Assembly: GCF_000426465.1 (NCBI RefSeq)
Contig: NZ_AUFK01000019.1
Coordinates: 62,001-126,000, forward strand
Origin: Epilithonimonas caeni DSM 17710
GTDB taxonomy: Bacteria; Bacteroidota; Bacteroidia; Flavobacteriales; Weeksellaceae
Length of the DNA stretch: 64,000 nucleotides
Direction: 5' to 3'
In this document: one piece after another, positions 40,776 through 50,372 of the stretch
How the letters are laid out: each line of letters starts with the position of its first letter
How positions within the stretch are numbered: position 1 is the first letter of the stretch
Translations under genes and position numbers: made by a program
Notes under the pieces: generated by a model
The model's input: the letters and a program-made list of their open reading frames with translations, nothing else
The model's database searches: none
Told to the model about the DNA's origin: nothing

Positions 40776-41108
40776 ATGTCAGACGTTAATATTACAATCA
40801 TAGACAGAGAAGGTGTTTCTCATACGATTCCCGCCCCAACAGATATGGCAATGAGTATTATGGAAGTTGTCCGTGCCTACGAACTAGCAGAAGAAGGAAC
40901 GATTGGCATCTGCGGAGGAATGGCAATGTGCGCTTCCTGCCAATGTTATGTTTTAAGTGAAGATGTTCCGCTTCCGGAAATGTTACCAGACGAAGACGCA
41001 ATGCTTGCAGAAGCTTTCAACGTAAAACCTAACAGCAGATTAGGTTGCCAAATTCCTATAACTCCAGAACTGGAGGGACTTGTTGTAGAACTCGCTCCAG
41101 AATATTAA
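40776..41108 (+). CDS. 2Fe-2S ferredoxin (adrenodoxin type)
   Basis: A 110-residue electron carrier. The cluster ligands are C46, C52, C55 (CGGMAMCASC) and C91 (RLGCQIPI), in the Cys-x5-Cys-x2-Cys ... Cys pattern of vertebrate/ISC-type ferredoxins rather than the plant type. The loop LPEMLPDEDAML between them matches the adrenodoxin interaction region. The preceding gene, a ferredoxin-NADP+ reductase, is the natural electron partner. No nif/isc genes are nearby. Confidence 0.92.
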   Translation: MSDVNITIIDREGVSHTIPAPTDMAMSIMEVVRAYELAEEGTIGICGGMAMCASCQCYVLSEDVPLPEMLPDEDAMLAEAFNVKPNSRLGCQIPITPELEGLVVELAPEY

Positions 41109-41170
41109 CCACAGTAGAAAGATAGTTTTTTTTAGAATTAATGTATGTTTCCTATGTGGTTTCGAATTAT

Positions 41171-42604
41171 TTATTCTAAAATGAATTTCTTAGTAATTAC
41201 TTTCCCGGATCTGGTTTTAAAAACGGCTAAATAAAATCCACTATTAATTTTATTCAAATCAATTTTCCCAGAAGAAAGAAGATTTTTTGATTCCAATAAT
41301 TGTCTTCCACTAGTATCCACGATCACGATGGATTCAATAGCTTCAGTTCCTAATTTATAATTCAGAGATTTGTCTTTTACAAAAATCTCTACAGGACTTT
41401 TCTCCAAGTCAGAAACAGCCAAAACAGAACCTTTTGCCGTTTCGATGATAAACTCCAATCCCAGTTTTGCAAATTTTGCAGCGTGAGTTGCACTACTTCC
41501 CATATTGGACAGTTTATCATTGGTTGTATGGATATTTGGATTATATTGAGTAAAAGAAGCTTCGAAGGGAAAAGCCGCATCATAACCGTTATCTGCCCAA
41601 CTGAAATGATCTGAACAGCCATAATTGCAGATCGTATTTCCGTAAGTGAATGCATGAGGGCCTGTTTTGTTGTAATGTTCCATTAATTCAATTAAAAACA
41701 AATTGAGGTCATTGCTATTATAAGAATCCGTCGTTAGATAAATATCTTTTGTAGAACCTTTATAATTGGTCATATCGAATTGCACAAACGAAACCACATT
41801 CTTATTATCAAGTGCATAATCCTGGGCAATCTCCGAAGAGCCAACCAATCCGATTTCTTCAGCAGCAAAAGCCATAAACTCAACGGTTTTTGATGGTTTG
41901 TAATTCACATCCAACAAAACCCTTATCATTTCAGAAATTGTGGCAATCCCTGACGCATCATCATCTGCTCCCGGTGCAAAATTGGCATTACTGGTAATAG
42001 AATCCATATGTGCCCCCACAATGATGAAATCATTCGGAGCCGTAGTTCCATCAATTGTAAAAACCAGAGAAGGCATCGGTGTTCCAAAGTGATCAACTAC
42101 TCTAACAGATACATCCGTTCTTCCAGAAGCAGTGATCAAAGCTTGCCATTTTGTTTTCAGATCCTGAACAGCTGTTTGCGCTTTCGCTGTCGTATGATAA
42201 CGCGTTCCGTAATTTTCAAGAACCTGAATATGAGCCTTGATATTATCAGCATTCACTTTCGCAATGGCAGCATTGACCGCCGCATTTTGGTCAATCGTAA
42301 ATGATAAAACCCTATTCGATCTTTTAGATCTGTTAATTGCCGATAACGCTTCTTCTTTGGAAGATTTGTAAACATAGCCAGGGCCATGTGTGATGACATT
42401 ATGATGAAGAAACTCAGCTGCCTTTTTGGTCAGAAAAATAGCAGATTGATTTCCGGCAGCACCTACAATTTCAATTTCTTCAGGGAATTTTTCTTTTAGT
42501 TCTTTTGCGCTTTCAGAATCCGTCGTTGCATAGAACTTGTCTGATTGTGCGAAAGCGTGGCTAAAAACTACAAGTGAAAATATAGAAAGTAATTTTCGTT
42601 TCAT
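41171..42604 (-). CDS. M28 family zinc aminopeptidase with T9SS sorting domain
   Basis: A 477-residue secreted metallopeptidase. Signal peptide KLLSIFSLVVFSHAFAQ; an N-terminal prodomain-like region; M28 catalytic domain at about residues 125-385 with zinc ligands read as VGAHMDSI (His), GADDDASG (Asp), AEEIG (Glu) and FDMTNY (Asp), and DHFSW (His). The last 75 residues form a type IX secretion C-terminal domain (SIVIVDTSGRQLLESKNL, then SGFYLAVFKT and a final KKFILE). It should be exported through the outer membrane and act on peptides outside the cell. Monocistronic. Confidence 0.93.
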   Translation of the reverse strand: MKRKLLSIFSLVVFSHAFAQSDKFYATTDSESAKELKEKFPEEIEIVGAAGNQSAIFLTKKAAEFLHHNVITHGPGYVYKSSKEEALSAINRSKRSNRVLSFTIDQNAAVNAAIAKVNADNIKAHIQVLENYGTRYHTTAKAQTAVQDLKTKWQALITASGRTDVSVRVVDHFGTPMPSLVFTIDGTTAPNDFIIVGAHMDSITSNANFAPGADDDASGIATISEMIRVLLDVNYKPSKTVEFMAFAAEEIGLVGSSEIAQDYALDNKNVVSFVQFDMTNYKGSTKDIYLTTDSYNSNDLNLFLIELMEHYNKTGPHAFTYGNTICNYGCSDHFSWADNGYDAAFPFEASFTQYNPNIHTTNDKLSNMGSSATHAAKFAKLGLEFIIETAKGSVLAVSDLEKSPVEIFVKDKSLNYKLGTEAIESIVIVDTSGRQLLESKNLLSSGKIDLNKINSGFYLAVFKTRSGKVITKKFILE

Positions 42605-42747
42605 TAATTATTGATTTTTCAGCTTTTATTTCTGTAAAAATAATCAAATTCTTTAACAAATTATTGAATTAATTATCATTTTGATTCTATTATTTATAAA
42701 TAAATCGTATGGAATTATTTTTGAATTGATGAGGAAAATAAATTATT

Positions 42748-43287
42748 ATGAAAAATTCATTTCTAAAAATAGCAATACCAATTTCAGTTGGAGTTTTGGC
42801 AATCTTAATATTTAAATCCTGTTCTGTTGGAATTCCTGAAAAAGCAACCGCAATTCAGAATTTTGATTCAGAGAAATATCTGGGAAAATGGTATGAGATC
42901 GCAAGATTCGATTTCAAATTTGAAAAGAATATGAATCAGGTCACAGCTACATATTGCAAGAATCCTGACGGAACTATAAAAGTTGACAACAAAGGCTATG
43001 ATTATGTGAAAAAAGAGTGGAAACAAAGCATTGGCGAAGCAAGATCTGTTAACTCTGAAAGCGAGGCAAGGCTGAAAGTATCTTTCTTCAAACCCTTTTG
43101 GGCCGGTTATAATGTCATCGAGCTGGTTGACTACAAATATGCTTTGGTTGCAGGAAAGAATCTGGATTATCTCTGGATTTTGTCTCGTGAAAAGACAATC
43201 CCGGAAAATATTAAAACTCAATTTCTTGATAAAGCAGAATCAATTGGTTATGATACTTCCAAATTGATCTGGGTGGAACAGAAATAA
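42748..43287 (+). CDS. Lipocalin family protein (Blc-like)
   Basis: A 179-residue lipocalin. The N-terminal hydrophobic segment ends in a possible lipobox (FKSC), so lipid anchoring as in E. coli Blc is plausible but the box is not ideal. The lipocalin signature GxW is clear (KYLGKWYEIARFDFKFEKNM), with VTATYCKNPDGTI and a conserved YALVAGKNLDYLWILSRE, ending in helix and strand. Bacterial lipocalins bind fatty acids or lysophospholipids. A structured repeat begins soon after the stop. Confidence 0.9.
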   Translation: MKNSFLKIAIPISVGVLAILIFKSCSVGIPEKATAIQNFDSEKYLGKWYEIARFDFKFEKNMNQVTATYCKNPDGTIKVDNKGYDYVKKEWKQSIGEARSVNSESEARLKVSFFKPFWAGYNVIELVDYKYALVAGKNLDYLWILSREKTIPENIKTQFLDKAESIGYDTSKLIWVEQK

Positions 43288-43320
43288 GAAGTGAAAAGAA
43301 GTACAGATCGTCGATTTATT

Positions 43321-43430
43321 GCCGACTGCAGCGGCATCCTTTTTTGGCGCTGATTTGGAAACGTTGGCGAAAAGACAGAGCGGAAAGCGGGATGGAAAGT
43401 GAACCGACACCGCAAGTGATGCTCCTAAAA
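43321..43430. repeat. Structured intergenic repeat, copy A
   Basis: GCCGACTGCAGCGGCATCCT, a T run, an interior, then AGAGCGGAAAGCGGGATGGA, ending GATGCTCCTAAAA. The block layout is similar to 50284-50365. It lies right after the lipocalin gene. Confidence 0.55.
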
Positions 43431-43510
43431 ATCAGCTTTGATAATTTGTATTTTGGCAAACAAATCACTAACTTAGAACATCTAAATCCAGATAAAAACC
43501 AATTGATAAT

Positions 43511-44428
43511 ATGGCGTTTATAGATTATTATAAAATTCTTGGGCTTGAAAAAAATGCATCAGCAGATGATATCAAAAAAGCTTACAGAAGGCTTGCGCGG
43601 AAGTATCATCCGGATATGAATCCGAATGATAAGGAAGCGGAGAAAAAATTCAAGGAGATCAACGAAGCCAATGAGGTTCTAAGCAATCCGGAAAACCGTG
43701 CAAAGTATGACAAATATGGCGAACACTGGAAACACGGCGAAGAGTACGAACGTGCGCAGCAACAGCAGAGACAGCAGCAGCAATATTCCGGGAACTTTGG
43801 TAGTGGATTTTCAGGAACAGACTTTGGTGAAGGCGAAGATTTTTCAGATTTTTTCCAGTCAATGTTTGGAGGTGGTGGCAGTGGATTTGGAAAAAATTCC
43901 AGAGGAAGTGCGAGCGGAAAATTCAAAGGTCAGGATATTTCAGCCGAACTGAGTCTCGGTTTGAAAGACGCCGCAAAAACCCATCAGCAGACTTTCGATA
44001 TCAATGGCAAAAAAGTGAGAATCACAATTCCGGCAGGCGTTTATGATGGTCAGCAGATCAGGCTGAAAGGCCACGGGAATCCCGGAATGAACGGTGGACC
44101 GAATGGCGACCTCTATATCACATTCAATATTTCGGAAGATAAGGATTTTAAGCGTGAAGGTGATAATTTGAGAACGTCTGTCGATCTGGATCTTTACACA
44201 GCTGTTTTAGGAGGTGATGTTAACATCCGGACACTTGACGGTTCGGTTAATCTGAAAGTGAAACCAGAAACTCAAAATGGAACAACAGTAAGACTAAAAG
44301 GAAAAGGATTTCCGGTCTATAAAAAAGAAGGTGAGTCTGGTGACCTGTACGTAACATACAACATAAAAATCCCAACCAACCTTACTGAAAAACAAAAAGA
44401 CCTTTTTCAACAACTCAAAAATTCTTAG
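43511..44428 (+). CDS. cbpA: DnaJ-class co-chaperone CbpA-like
   Basis: A 305-residue type II Hsp40. The J domain covers residues 1-70 with HPD in [12 protein letters not shown] Gln/Gly/Phe-rich linker follows (QQQQRQQQQ and [10 protein letters not shown]). The zinc-finger domain of full DnaJ is missing, and the two C-terminal beta domains begin at [18 protein letters not shown] and end at [15 protein letters not shown], as in CbpA. The modulator CbpM follows two bases after the stop, confirming a cbpAM pair. Confidence 0.92.
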   Translation: MAFIDYYKILGLEKNASADDIKKAYRRLARKYHPDMNPNDKEAEKKFKEINEANEVLSNPENRAKYDKYGEHWKHGEEYERAQQQQRQQQQYSGNFGSGFSGTDFGEGEDFSDFFQSMFGGGGSGFGKNSRGSASGKFKGQDISAELSLGLKDAAKTHQQTFDINGKKVRITIPAGVYDGQQIRLKGHGNPGMNGGPNGDLYITFNISEDKDFKREGDNLRTSVDLDLYTAVLGGDVNIRTLDGSVNLKVKPETQNGTTVRLKGKGFPVYKKEGESGDLYVTYNIKIPTNLTEKQKDLFQQLKNS

Positions 44429-44430
44429 CA

Positions 44431-44736
44431 ATGAACGAAAGAATCTCCATAGAAGAAATCATCCGAATCTATAAAATAGATCATTCCTTTCTTGACCAGC
44501 TCATCGATTTGGAATTATTGCATCCCGAAACCGATAACCGCATCCGGTATATTATTTATGAAGAACTACCTCATCTTGAACGTTTCGCAAATTGGCATTA
44601 CGACCTTGATATTAATCTTCCGGGCATCGAAATCATCCATAGGCTTCTCAATCAACTGGAAGATCTGAAAAATCAAAATCGCAGGCTGCTACAAAATGTT
44701 TCGAAGTTCGAAAACTGGGAAGATGCAGAATTTTAG
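44431..44736 (+). CDS. cbpM: Chaperone modulator CbpM
   Basis: A 101-residue protein that binds the J domain of CbpA and restrains it. It shows a MerR-like winged helix pattern (ISIEEIIRIYKIDHSFLDQL) and a long C-terminal helix (IIHRLLNQLEDLKNQNRRLL). Its gene starts two bases after cbpA and is followed 25 bases later by ypdA. Confidence 0.9.
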   Translation: MNERISIEEIIRIYKIDHSFLDQLIDLELLHPETDNRIRYIIYEELPHLERFANWHYDLDINLPGIEIIHRLLNQLEDLKNQNRRLLQNVSKFENWEDAEF

Positions 44737-44761
44737 CCAATTTTCTTTGTAGATTTGTAAG

Positions 44762-45724
44762 ATGGAATTATATGATGTTCTTATTGTCGGCGGTGGTCCA
44801 ATCGGGTTAGCCTGCGCTTTGGAAGCTAAGAAAAAGAATCTAAAATATATTGTAATTGAAAAAGGAACGGTTGCGAACAGTCTTTACAATTATCCATTAT
44901 ATATGACATTTTTTTCAACAGCCGATCGATTGGAAATTGACGAAATTCCCTTTATCACAACCAAACCGAAACCCGGCAGACAAGACGCTTTGGAATATTA
45001 TCAGGGAATTGCACGCCAAAAGGAGATCAATATAAGACCTTATGAAAGGGTCATCAATATTCAGAAATCTACTTTCTTTCAGGTTGAGACCAGCAAGCAG
45101 ATCTATTTTGCCAAGAATGTGATCATCGCCACAGGTTTTTATGATATCCCTAATATGATGGAAATTCCGGGCGAAGATTTGCCAAAGGTAAAACATTATT
45201 ATACAGAACCCTACCCTTATGCTTTCCAGAAAGTCGTGGTTGTCGGTTCCAGTAATTCTTCTGTTGATGCTGCCTTGGAAATCTACAGAAAAGGCGGAAA
45301 TGTAACGATGATCATCCGAAACAATGAGATCTCTAAAAGCGTAAAATATTGGGTAAAACCAGACATCGAGAACCGAATCAAAGAAGGAAGCATCAAAGCA
45401 TTTTTCGGAGCAGAACTTTTGGAAGTGAAGTCCCATTCTGTTATTTTCAAAACCAATAAAGGCGAGACCCAAGAAATAGAAAATGATTTTGTTCTCGCAA
45501 TGACAGGCTATCTTCCCGACTTTGAATTCCTTAAAAAAACTGGAATTGACTTAAAAGGCGAATGTCAAAACCCTCATTATAATCCCGGCACAATGGAAAC
45601 CAACGTTGACGGAATCTACCTCGCGGGTGTTGTTTGTGGGGGGAAAGATACACATCTCTGGTTTATTGAGAACTCCAGGATCCATGCCCGACAAATCATC
45701 AAAGATATCCTTAGTAAAAATTAA
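44762..45724 (+). CDS. ypdA: YpdA family bacillithiol disulfide reductase
   Basis: A 320-residue FAD/NADPH flavoprotein. FAD motif VLIVGGGPIGLACALEAKKK, NADPH motif VVVVGSSNSSVDAALEIYRK, C-terminal FAD motif GIYLAGVVCGGKDTHLWFIE. The last part, with GGKDTHLWFIENSRIHA, is specific to YpdA. It reduces oxidised bacillithiol, implying that this organism makes bacillithiol, the low-molecular-weight thiol of many Bacteroidota and Firmicutes. It directly follows cbpAM on the same strand. Confidence 0.88.
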   Translation: MELYDVLIVGGGPIGLACALEAKKKNLKYIVIEKGTVANSLYNYPLYMTFFSTADRLEIDEIPFITTKPKPGRQDALEYYQGIARQKEINIRPYERVINIQKSTFFQVETSKQIYFAKNVIIATGFYDIPNMMEIPGEDLPKVKHYYTEPYPYAFQKVVVVGSSNSSVDAALEIYRKGGNVTMIIRNNEISKSVKYWVKPDIENRIKEGSIKAFFGAELLEVKSHSVIFKTNKGETQEIENDFVLAMTGYLPDFEFLKKTGIDLKGECQNPHYNPGTMETNVDGIYLAGVVCGGKDTHLWFIENSRIHARQIIKDILSKN

Positions 45725-45782
45725 TAATTTGCGGACTTAGTTGGTATTCTTTTTGTAACTTATTAGCACAGAAAGAAAAACT

Positions 45783-46817
45783 ATGAACATCAAATTAATT
45801 AAAAACACATTTCCTTTATTCATCATCATTTCGTTATTTCTGGTTCAATGTAAAAAGGACGAATCTGTTCCTTCCCCGGATAAAAATAATAATCCGATAA
45901 CAGATATTTTATCTCCTGACGATAAAAAAGAGGAAGACTCAATAAAAGAAGAAAAACCAAAGGTTCCGGATGTTGTCATCCCAAGAAAAGACTTTGGATT
46001 CTATCCTTGGGTTTACAAAAACACCGACTCGGTTTCACAAAAAAACAAAAAAGAGTTCACCGGGAAAGCGCTTTATACCATTCTCGCTCTTAATCGACTT
46101 GACAGAGCTAATATCGGAGCAGCCGACACATTGGTTGTGCCTGCAAAGATAGAAGACGATTTCCTAATATATTCACCATTTCCAGGTCATGTTACAAGTC
46201 TTGAAAATGTACGAAAATTCGTTTTCTTTTCATATCCCATTCAAGCTTTTGGTGTTTATGAAAACGGAAACCTCATCAAATGGGGACCAACAAGTATGGG
46301 TAAAAAAGCAACGCCAACCAAAAGAGGTTTGATGTTTGCCAACTGGAAAAAAGAAGTGGCGATTTCTACCGTCAGCGACGAATGGAAACTCCGATGGAAT
46401 GTAAATGTTGCTAATTTTGACGGCATCGGTTGGCATCAGTATGCAATGCCCGGATATCCGGCTTCGCACTCGTGCCTCAGAATGCTGGAAGAAGACGCCA
46501 AGTGGATGTACACCTGGGTGGACACTTGGATTCTGAACAAAGGCGGAGCAACTACCAGAGCCAAAGGAACACCACTGATCGTTTATGGTGATTATCCTTG
46601 GGGAAAAAGAAGACCATGGAAAAAACTGCTGGATTCTCCCGAAGCTAACAATATATCTGAAGATGAAATGAATAAAATCATCGAACCTCAGCTTGCCGAA
46701 ATTATGAAGGAACAGGAGAACAGAGACATCGTTCTTCAGCAGATTGAACAGGAGAAAAAAGCAAAAGCAGACTCTTTGATGTCATTGGCAAACAAAGACG
46801 CTACAAAAGTACAATGA
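45783..46817 (+). CDS. L,D-transpeptidase (YkuD) lipoprotein
   Basis: A 344-residue lipoprotein: signal ending LFLVQC with Cys23 followed by KKDES, matching the Bacteroidota lipoprotein export signal that sends lipoproteins to the cell surface. After a Lys/Asp/Pro-rich linker comes a YkuD domain. The catalytic segment is GYPASHSCLRML (Cys231); most family members have SHGC, here it is SHSC. Such enzymes form 3-3 cross-links in peptidoglycan or attach proteins to it. The acidic/basic C-terminal tail of about 55 residues is predicted helical. Confidence 0.85.
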   Translation: MNIKLIKNTFPLFIIISLFLVQCKKDESVPSPDKNNNPITDILSPDDKKEEDSIKEEKPKVPDVVIPRKDFGFYPWVYKNTDSVSQKNKKEFTGKALYTILALNRLDRANIGAADTLVVPAKIEDDFLIYSPFPGHVTSLENVRKFVFFSYPIQAFGVYENGNLIKWGPTSMGKKATPTKRGLMFANWKKEVAISTVSDEWKLRWNVNVANFDGIGWHQYAMPGYPASHSCLRMLEEDAKWMYTWVDTWILNKGGATTRAKGTPLIVYGDYPWGKRRPWKKLLDSPEANNISEDEMNKIIEPQLAEIMKEQENRDIVLQQIEQEKKAKADSLMSLANKDATKVQ

Positions 46818-46921
46818 TATTTATAATTTGATTGTTGCCTGGAGAATCTTCATGTTTTCTATCAGTAAATTTTAGCTAAGTTAATTAGATATGTTTTACC
46901 TTAGCTAAAATTAGTAATTGA

Positions 46922-48796
46922 ATGTTGATCAATAGGGACAATACGCATAATTATATTAAAAAAATCCTTTTCTTTCTTATTTTTTTGAACATTTGTCTAT
47001 TTCTAATACCCATCGAGCCAATAATGCCAAGTGTGGGACTGGATCCTTCTTGGCAACATGCTATGAATGTAGCCATTTCAGAAAAATTAGAATTAGGTAA
47101 AAAAATAATATTCACATATGGACCTTATATCGGGATCTGTACGCATTATTTTCATCCAAAATTGGATAGTATCAACATTATATGCTCTTCATTCCTAAGT
47201 ATCACTTTCGGATATCTTATCTATAATTTACTGCGAAAAGAAAAAGTGACAATCATTTTTTTATTCTTTGTCATATTCTTTTTAATATCCAATACCAATT
47301 ATAGGGATTTCATCTTCTACCTCGCCCCTTTTCTGCTTTTCTTTGATTTTATCAGAGCTGATATTAATAATTCCATACGACCGTTATTACATAAATTTAT
47401 ATTATACTTTCCGATTGGATTGATCATATTAATAAAATGTTCCTTTATCATTCCTTATCTACTAATTCTTCCTATTATATTTTTTATACTCATATCATCT
47501 AAAAGGGCAAAGGAAATAATAACTATATCAATAATCATATTTTCCGGATCAATATTTTTCTGGACCATCTCAGATCAAAAACCAACGAACCTACTTTCAT
47601 ATTTTACTTCTAACCTACCATTGATATCAGGATTTTCCGAAGGAATGTCAAGTACCGAACACTCTTTATCTGAAGTGATCCTATTTTGGTTTTTAGGAAT
47701 AATTACGATTGTCCAATTATTTTTTTTAAAGTATAAACCTCATTCTTTTATTTTATCTATCGTTTCACTTTTCATCATATTTTTGAGTTTCAAAAGTGGA
47801 TTTGTAAGGCAGGATGAGCATACAAAAATATCTTTTGCAATAATGATCTTCGTTGCGTTTTTTATTTATTTGTTTTCAAAAACGAAATCATCTTTTGCCA
47901 TATTTTGTTTGTGCCTTATCACCTCTTTAACTTCCTATAAGTTATATCATGACACTTCATTCAGCGGTTCTATCAAAAATAATTTTGCAAAAATATATGA
48001 CGGAATAAAACTCAGGTCACAGTATAAAAAAATAGAAACTGAATATCAGAAAAAGCTGGATGATATCAATAAAGAGATCCAGTTTCCTATTCTATCCGGA
48101 AGTAGTGATATTTATAATTTTGAGCAAAGTTATCTCCTGGCATCTAAAAACATCTGGAATCCACGACCTGTATTTCAAAGTTATACCGCATATACAAAAG
48201 ACCTTTTATATGCCAATAGAAATCATTTGTTATCAAATAAAAGTCCAGACAATTTATTTTTCAAAGTCGAAACAATCGACGGTAGATTACCATCAACCGA
48301 AGATGGCAATAGCTGGCCTCTCATACTTTCAAATTATAAACCGATAAAATTCGAGAACGATTATCTCATCTTAAAAAAGAGTTATGAACAAAATAGAGAT
48401 ATTAAACCGGATCTTATACAAAGACGATCCGGGAGACTTAATCAGGAAATAGAAATCCCAGACCATACCGGTCTCTTATTCTGTAGAATGAGAATAGAGC
48501 CTACATTTTCGGGGAAATTTATAACAAGATTTTTCAGGTCCGACAAATTATATATGATCACCAAAGAAAATAATAACTCGGAAAAAAAATATAAATTAAT
48601 AAGCGGAATGGTTGAAACTGATTTCTTAATATCTCCACTCGTAGAAGACACAAAAGATTATTATAATTTATATAAAAAAGATCATCTAAAATATAAAAAT
48701 GTCAAATCAATCAAAATCACTCCCAATGATCGTAATTTCCTATTAGATTTCTGGCAGGATGATTTTGAAATAGAATTTTACAATTTTTCAAATTAA
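46922..48796 (+). CDS. Large polytopic membrane protein, unknown function
   Basis: A 624-residue protein with about 10-11 hydrophobic segments in the first 350 residues and a soluble C-terminal half of about 270. An early loop reads VGLDPSWQHAMNVAISEKL and soon after IIFTYGPYIGI; the DPSW ... TYGP pattern recurs in uncharacterised bacterial membrane proteins that I take to be GT-C-like, though this is recall, not a search. The gene is visibly more A+T-rich than its neighbours, with many ATA codons. It stands between the YkuD gene and a convergent aldehyde dehydrogenase. Confidence 0.6.
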   Translation: MLINRDNTHNYIKKILFFLIFLNICLFLIPIEPIMPSVGLDPSWQHAMNVAISEKLELGKKIIFTYGPYIGICTHYFHPKLDSINIICSSFLSITFGYLIYNLLRKEKVTIIFLFFVIFFLISNTNYRDFIFYLAPFLLFFDFIRADINNSIRPLLHKFILYFPIGLIILIKCSFIIPYLLILPIIFFILISSKRAKEIITISIIIFSGSIFFWTISDQKPTNLLSYFTSNLPLISGFSEGMSSTEHSLSEVILFWFLGIITIVQLFFLKYKPHSFILSIVSLFIIFLSFKSGFVRQDEHTKISFAIMIFVAFFIYLFSKTKSSFAIFCLCLITSLTSYKLYHDTSFSGSIKNNFAKIYDGIKLRSQYKKIETEYQKKLDDINKEIQFPILSGSSDIYNFEQSYLLASKNIWNPRPVFQSYTAYTKDLLYANRNHLLSNKSPDNLFFKVETIDGRLPSTEDGNSWPLILSNYKPIKFENDYLILKKSYEQNRDIKPDLIQRRSGRLNQEIEIPDHTGLLFCRMRIEPTFSGKFITRFFRSDKLYMITKENNNSEKKYKLISGMVETDFLISPLVEDTKDYYNLYKKDHLKYKNVKSIKITPNDRNFLLDFWQDDFEIEFYNFSN

Positions 48797-48812
48797 TACG
48801 ATGTATTTTGTT

Positions 48813-50102
48813 TTAGATATTCCCAACAATCGTTTTTACCTGTGTGAATTCTTTCAATGCATGCAAAGACAGCTCAACACCATAACCGGAAGATTTTGCT
48901 CCACCGAAAGGGAGTCTTGCGTCAGAACTCGTTGATTTGTTAATGGAGACCGTTCCGGATTCCAGATTATCGATGAAAAACTGAGCTCGTTTTTTATCTT
49001 TCGTCCAAACAGCATTGCCTAATCCGAACGGAATATCATTCGCTAATTTCAATATTTCTTCGTCATCTTTTCCAATCATCAGAATTGCCAAAGGTCCAAA
49101 CAATTCCTCCTGAAGAATGGGATTACCTTCTTTTACCCGAATAATTCCCGGACGAAATTCATTCTCAGAAATACGCTCCAAAGCCAGAACCACTTCTGCT
49201 CCATGTTTCAAAGCTTTTTTATATTGACCTTCTAATTCATCTGCCAAATCGGGTCTTGCCATTTTTCCCAGTTTGGTTTCTTTTTTAAAAGGGTCAGCGG
49301 GTTGGTAAGAATTGTATTCTTCTACAAATTTTGGAATAAAATCTTTCTCAATATCTTGATGAACGATGAAACGCTTGGCTGCATTACAAACCTGACCAGT
49401 ATTCTGAAGTTTTCCGGCAGGTCCTTCAATCGCTGCTTTTTCATAATCGGAATCCTCTAAAACAATAAAAGCATCACTTCCGCCTAATTCCAAAACTGAT
49501 TTTTTTATATTCTTACCTGCCAACGCTGCAACAGTTCCACCGGCTTTTTCACTTCCTGTCAAGCTTACACCACGCACTAAAGGATTTTCAAGAATCTCTT
49601 TGATCTCATTATGCCCGATTCTTAGATTTTGGAAGATATATTTTGGGAAACCAGCTTCTGCAAAGGCTTTTTCAATTTCATCACCACTTCCGAAACAGAT
49701 GGATGCGTGTTTCAGCAAAATAACATTTCCTGCAAGAATCGCCGGAACTGCAAATCTCAAAACCTGCCAGAAAGGAAAATTCCAAGGCATTACACCAAGA
49801 ATAATTCCCATCGCATCATAATGAACTTCGCTGACATTGAATTCTGTTTCGATTTTCTCAGGTTTCAATACATTTTCTGCATTGGCATAAAACCTGATCA
49901 TTCCCGCACTTTTCTCTATCTCGGCAATTGACTGGGAAATTGGCTTGTGCATTTCTGTTGTTATGATCTCTGCATATGTTTCTTTATTTTTATCCAGAAC
50001 ATCTGCCAGTTTCATAAGGAGTCTTTGTCTTTCTTCAAAAGGAGTTTTTCTCCAATCTTGAAAAGATCTGTGTGCAGAATCAATATGTTTTGTCAAATCC
50101 AT
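48813..50102 (-). CDS. Aldehyde dehydrogenase, succinate-semialdehyde type
   Basis: A 429-residue NAD(P)-dependent aldehyde dehydrogenase. The catalytic Glu is in VLELGGSDAF and the Cys in NTGQVCNAAKRF; PWNFPFWQVLRFAVPAILAG and the C-terminal PFGGAKSSGYGVELSLHALK also fit. These match the YneI/GabD-type subgroup acting on succinate semialdehyde. It is slightly shorter at the N-terminus than usual relatives: an in-frame stop just upstream of the ATG at 50102 shows that the missing 15-20 residues are not recoverable. It stands alone. Confidence 0.88.
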   Translation of the reverse strand: MDLTKHIDSAHRSFQDWRKTPFEERQRLLMKLADVLDKNKETYAEIITTEMHKPISQSIAEIEKSAGMIRFYANAENVLKPEKIETEFNVSEVHYDAMGIILGVMPWNFPFWQVLRFAVPAILAGNVILLKHASICFGSGDEIEKAFAEAGFPKYIFQNLRIGHNEIKEILENPLVRGVSLTGSEKAGGTVAALAGKNIKKSVLELGGSDAFIVLEDSDYEKAAIEGPAGKLQNTGQVCNAAKRFIVHQDIEKDFIPKFVEEYNSYQPADPFKKETKLGKMARPDLADELEGQYKKALKHGAEVVLALERISENEFRPGIIRVKEGNPILQEELFGPLAILMIGKDDEEILKLANDIPFGLGNAVWTKDKKRAQFFIDNLESGTVSINKSTSSDARLPFGGAKSSGYGVELSLHALKEFTQVKTIVGNI

Positions 50103-50283
50103 TTTTCTCTGATTTTATTGAATATCGGGTTGCATTAATTGTACCAACTTTTGCCAGTCTAAATGTACAAAGTTGAGAATAAAACTCATATGTATTTTTA
50201 TATTTTTTATAAATTTTTGTAGTAAATTTTATAAATAATGAAATTTAATTTTGGAAAGTAATTCAAAAACAGAGAATTGCTTC

Positions 50284-50365
50284 GCCCCGACCTGAGTGGA
50301 GCTCTTTTTCTTTTTCTCAAAAAAAGAAAAAAGCGGGAACGGAGGGCGGATAGAGGCGCCCAAAA
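50284..50365. repeat. Structured intergenic repeat, copy B
   Basis: GCCCCGACCTGAGTGGAGCT, a T-rich/A-rich hairpin (CTTTTTCTTTTT with AAAAAGAAAAAAG), then GCGGGAACGGAGGGCGGATA and GGCGCCCAAAA. Similar block order to 43321-43430. Confidence 0.6.
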
Positions 50366-50372
50366 TATTATA

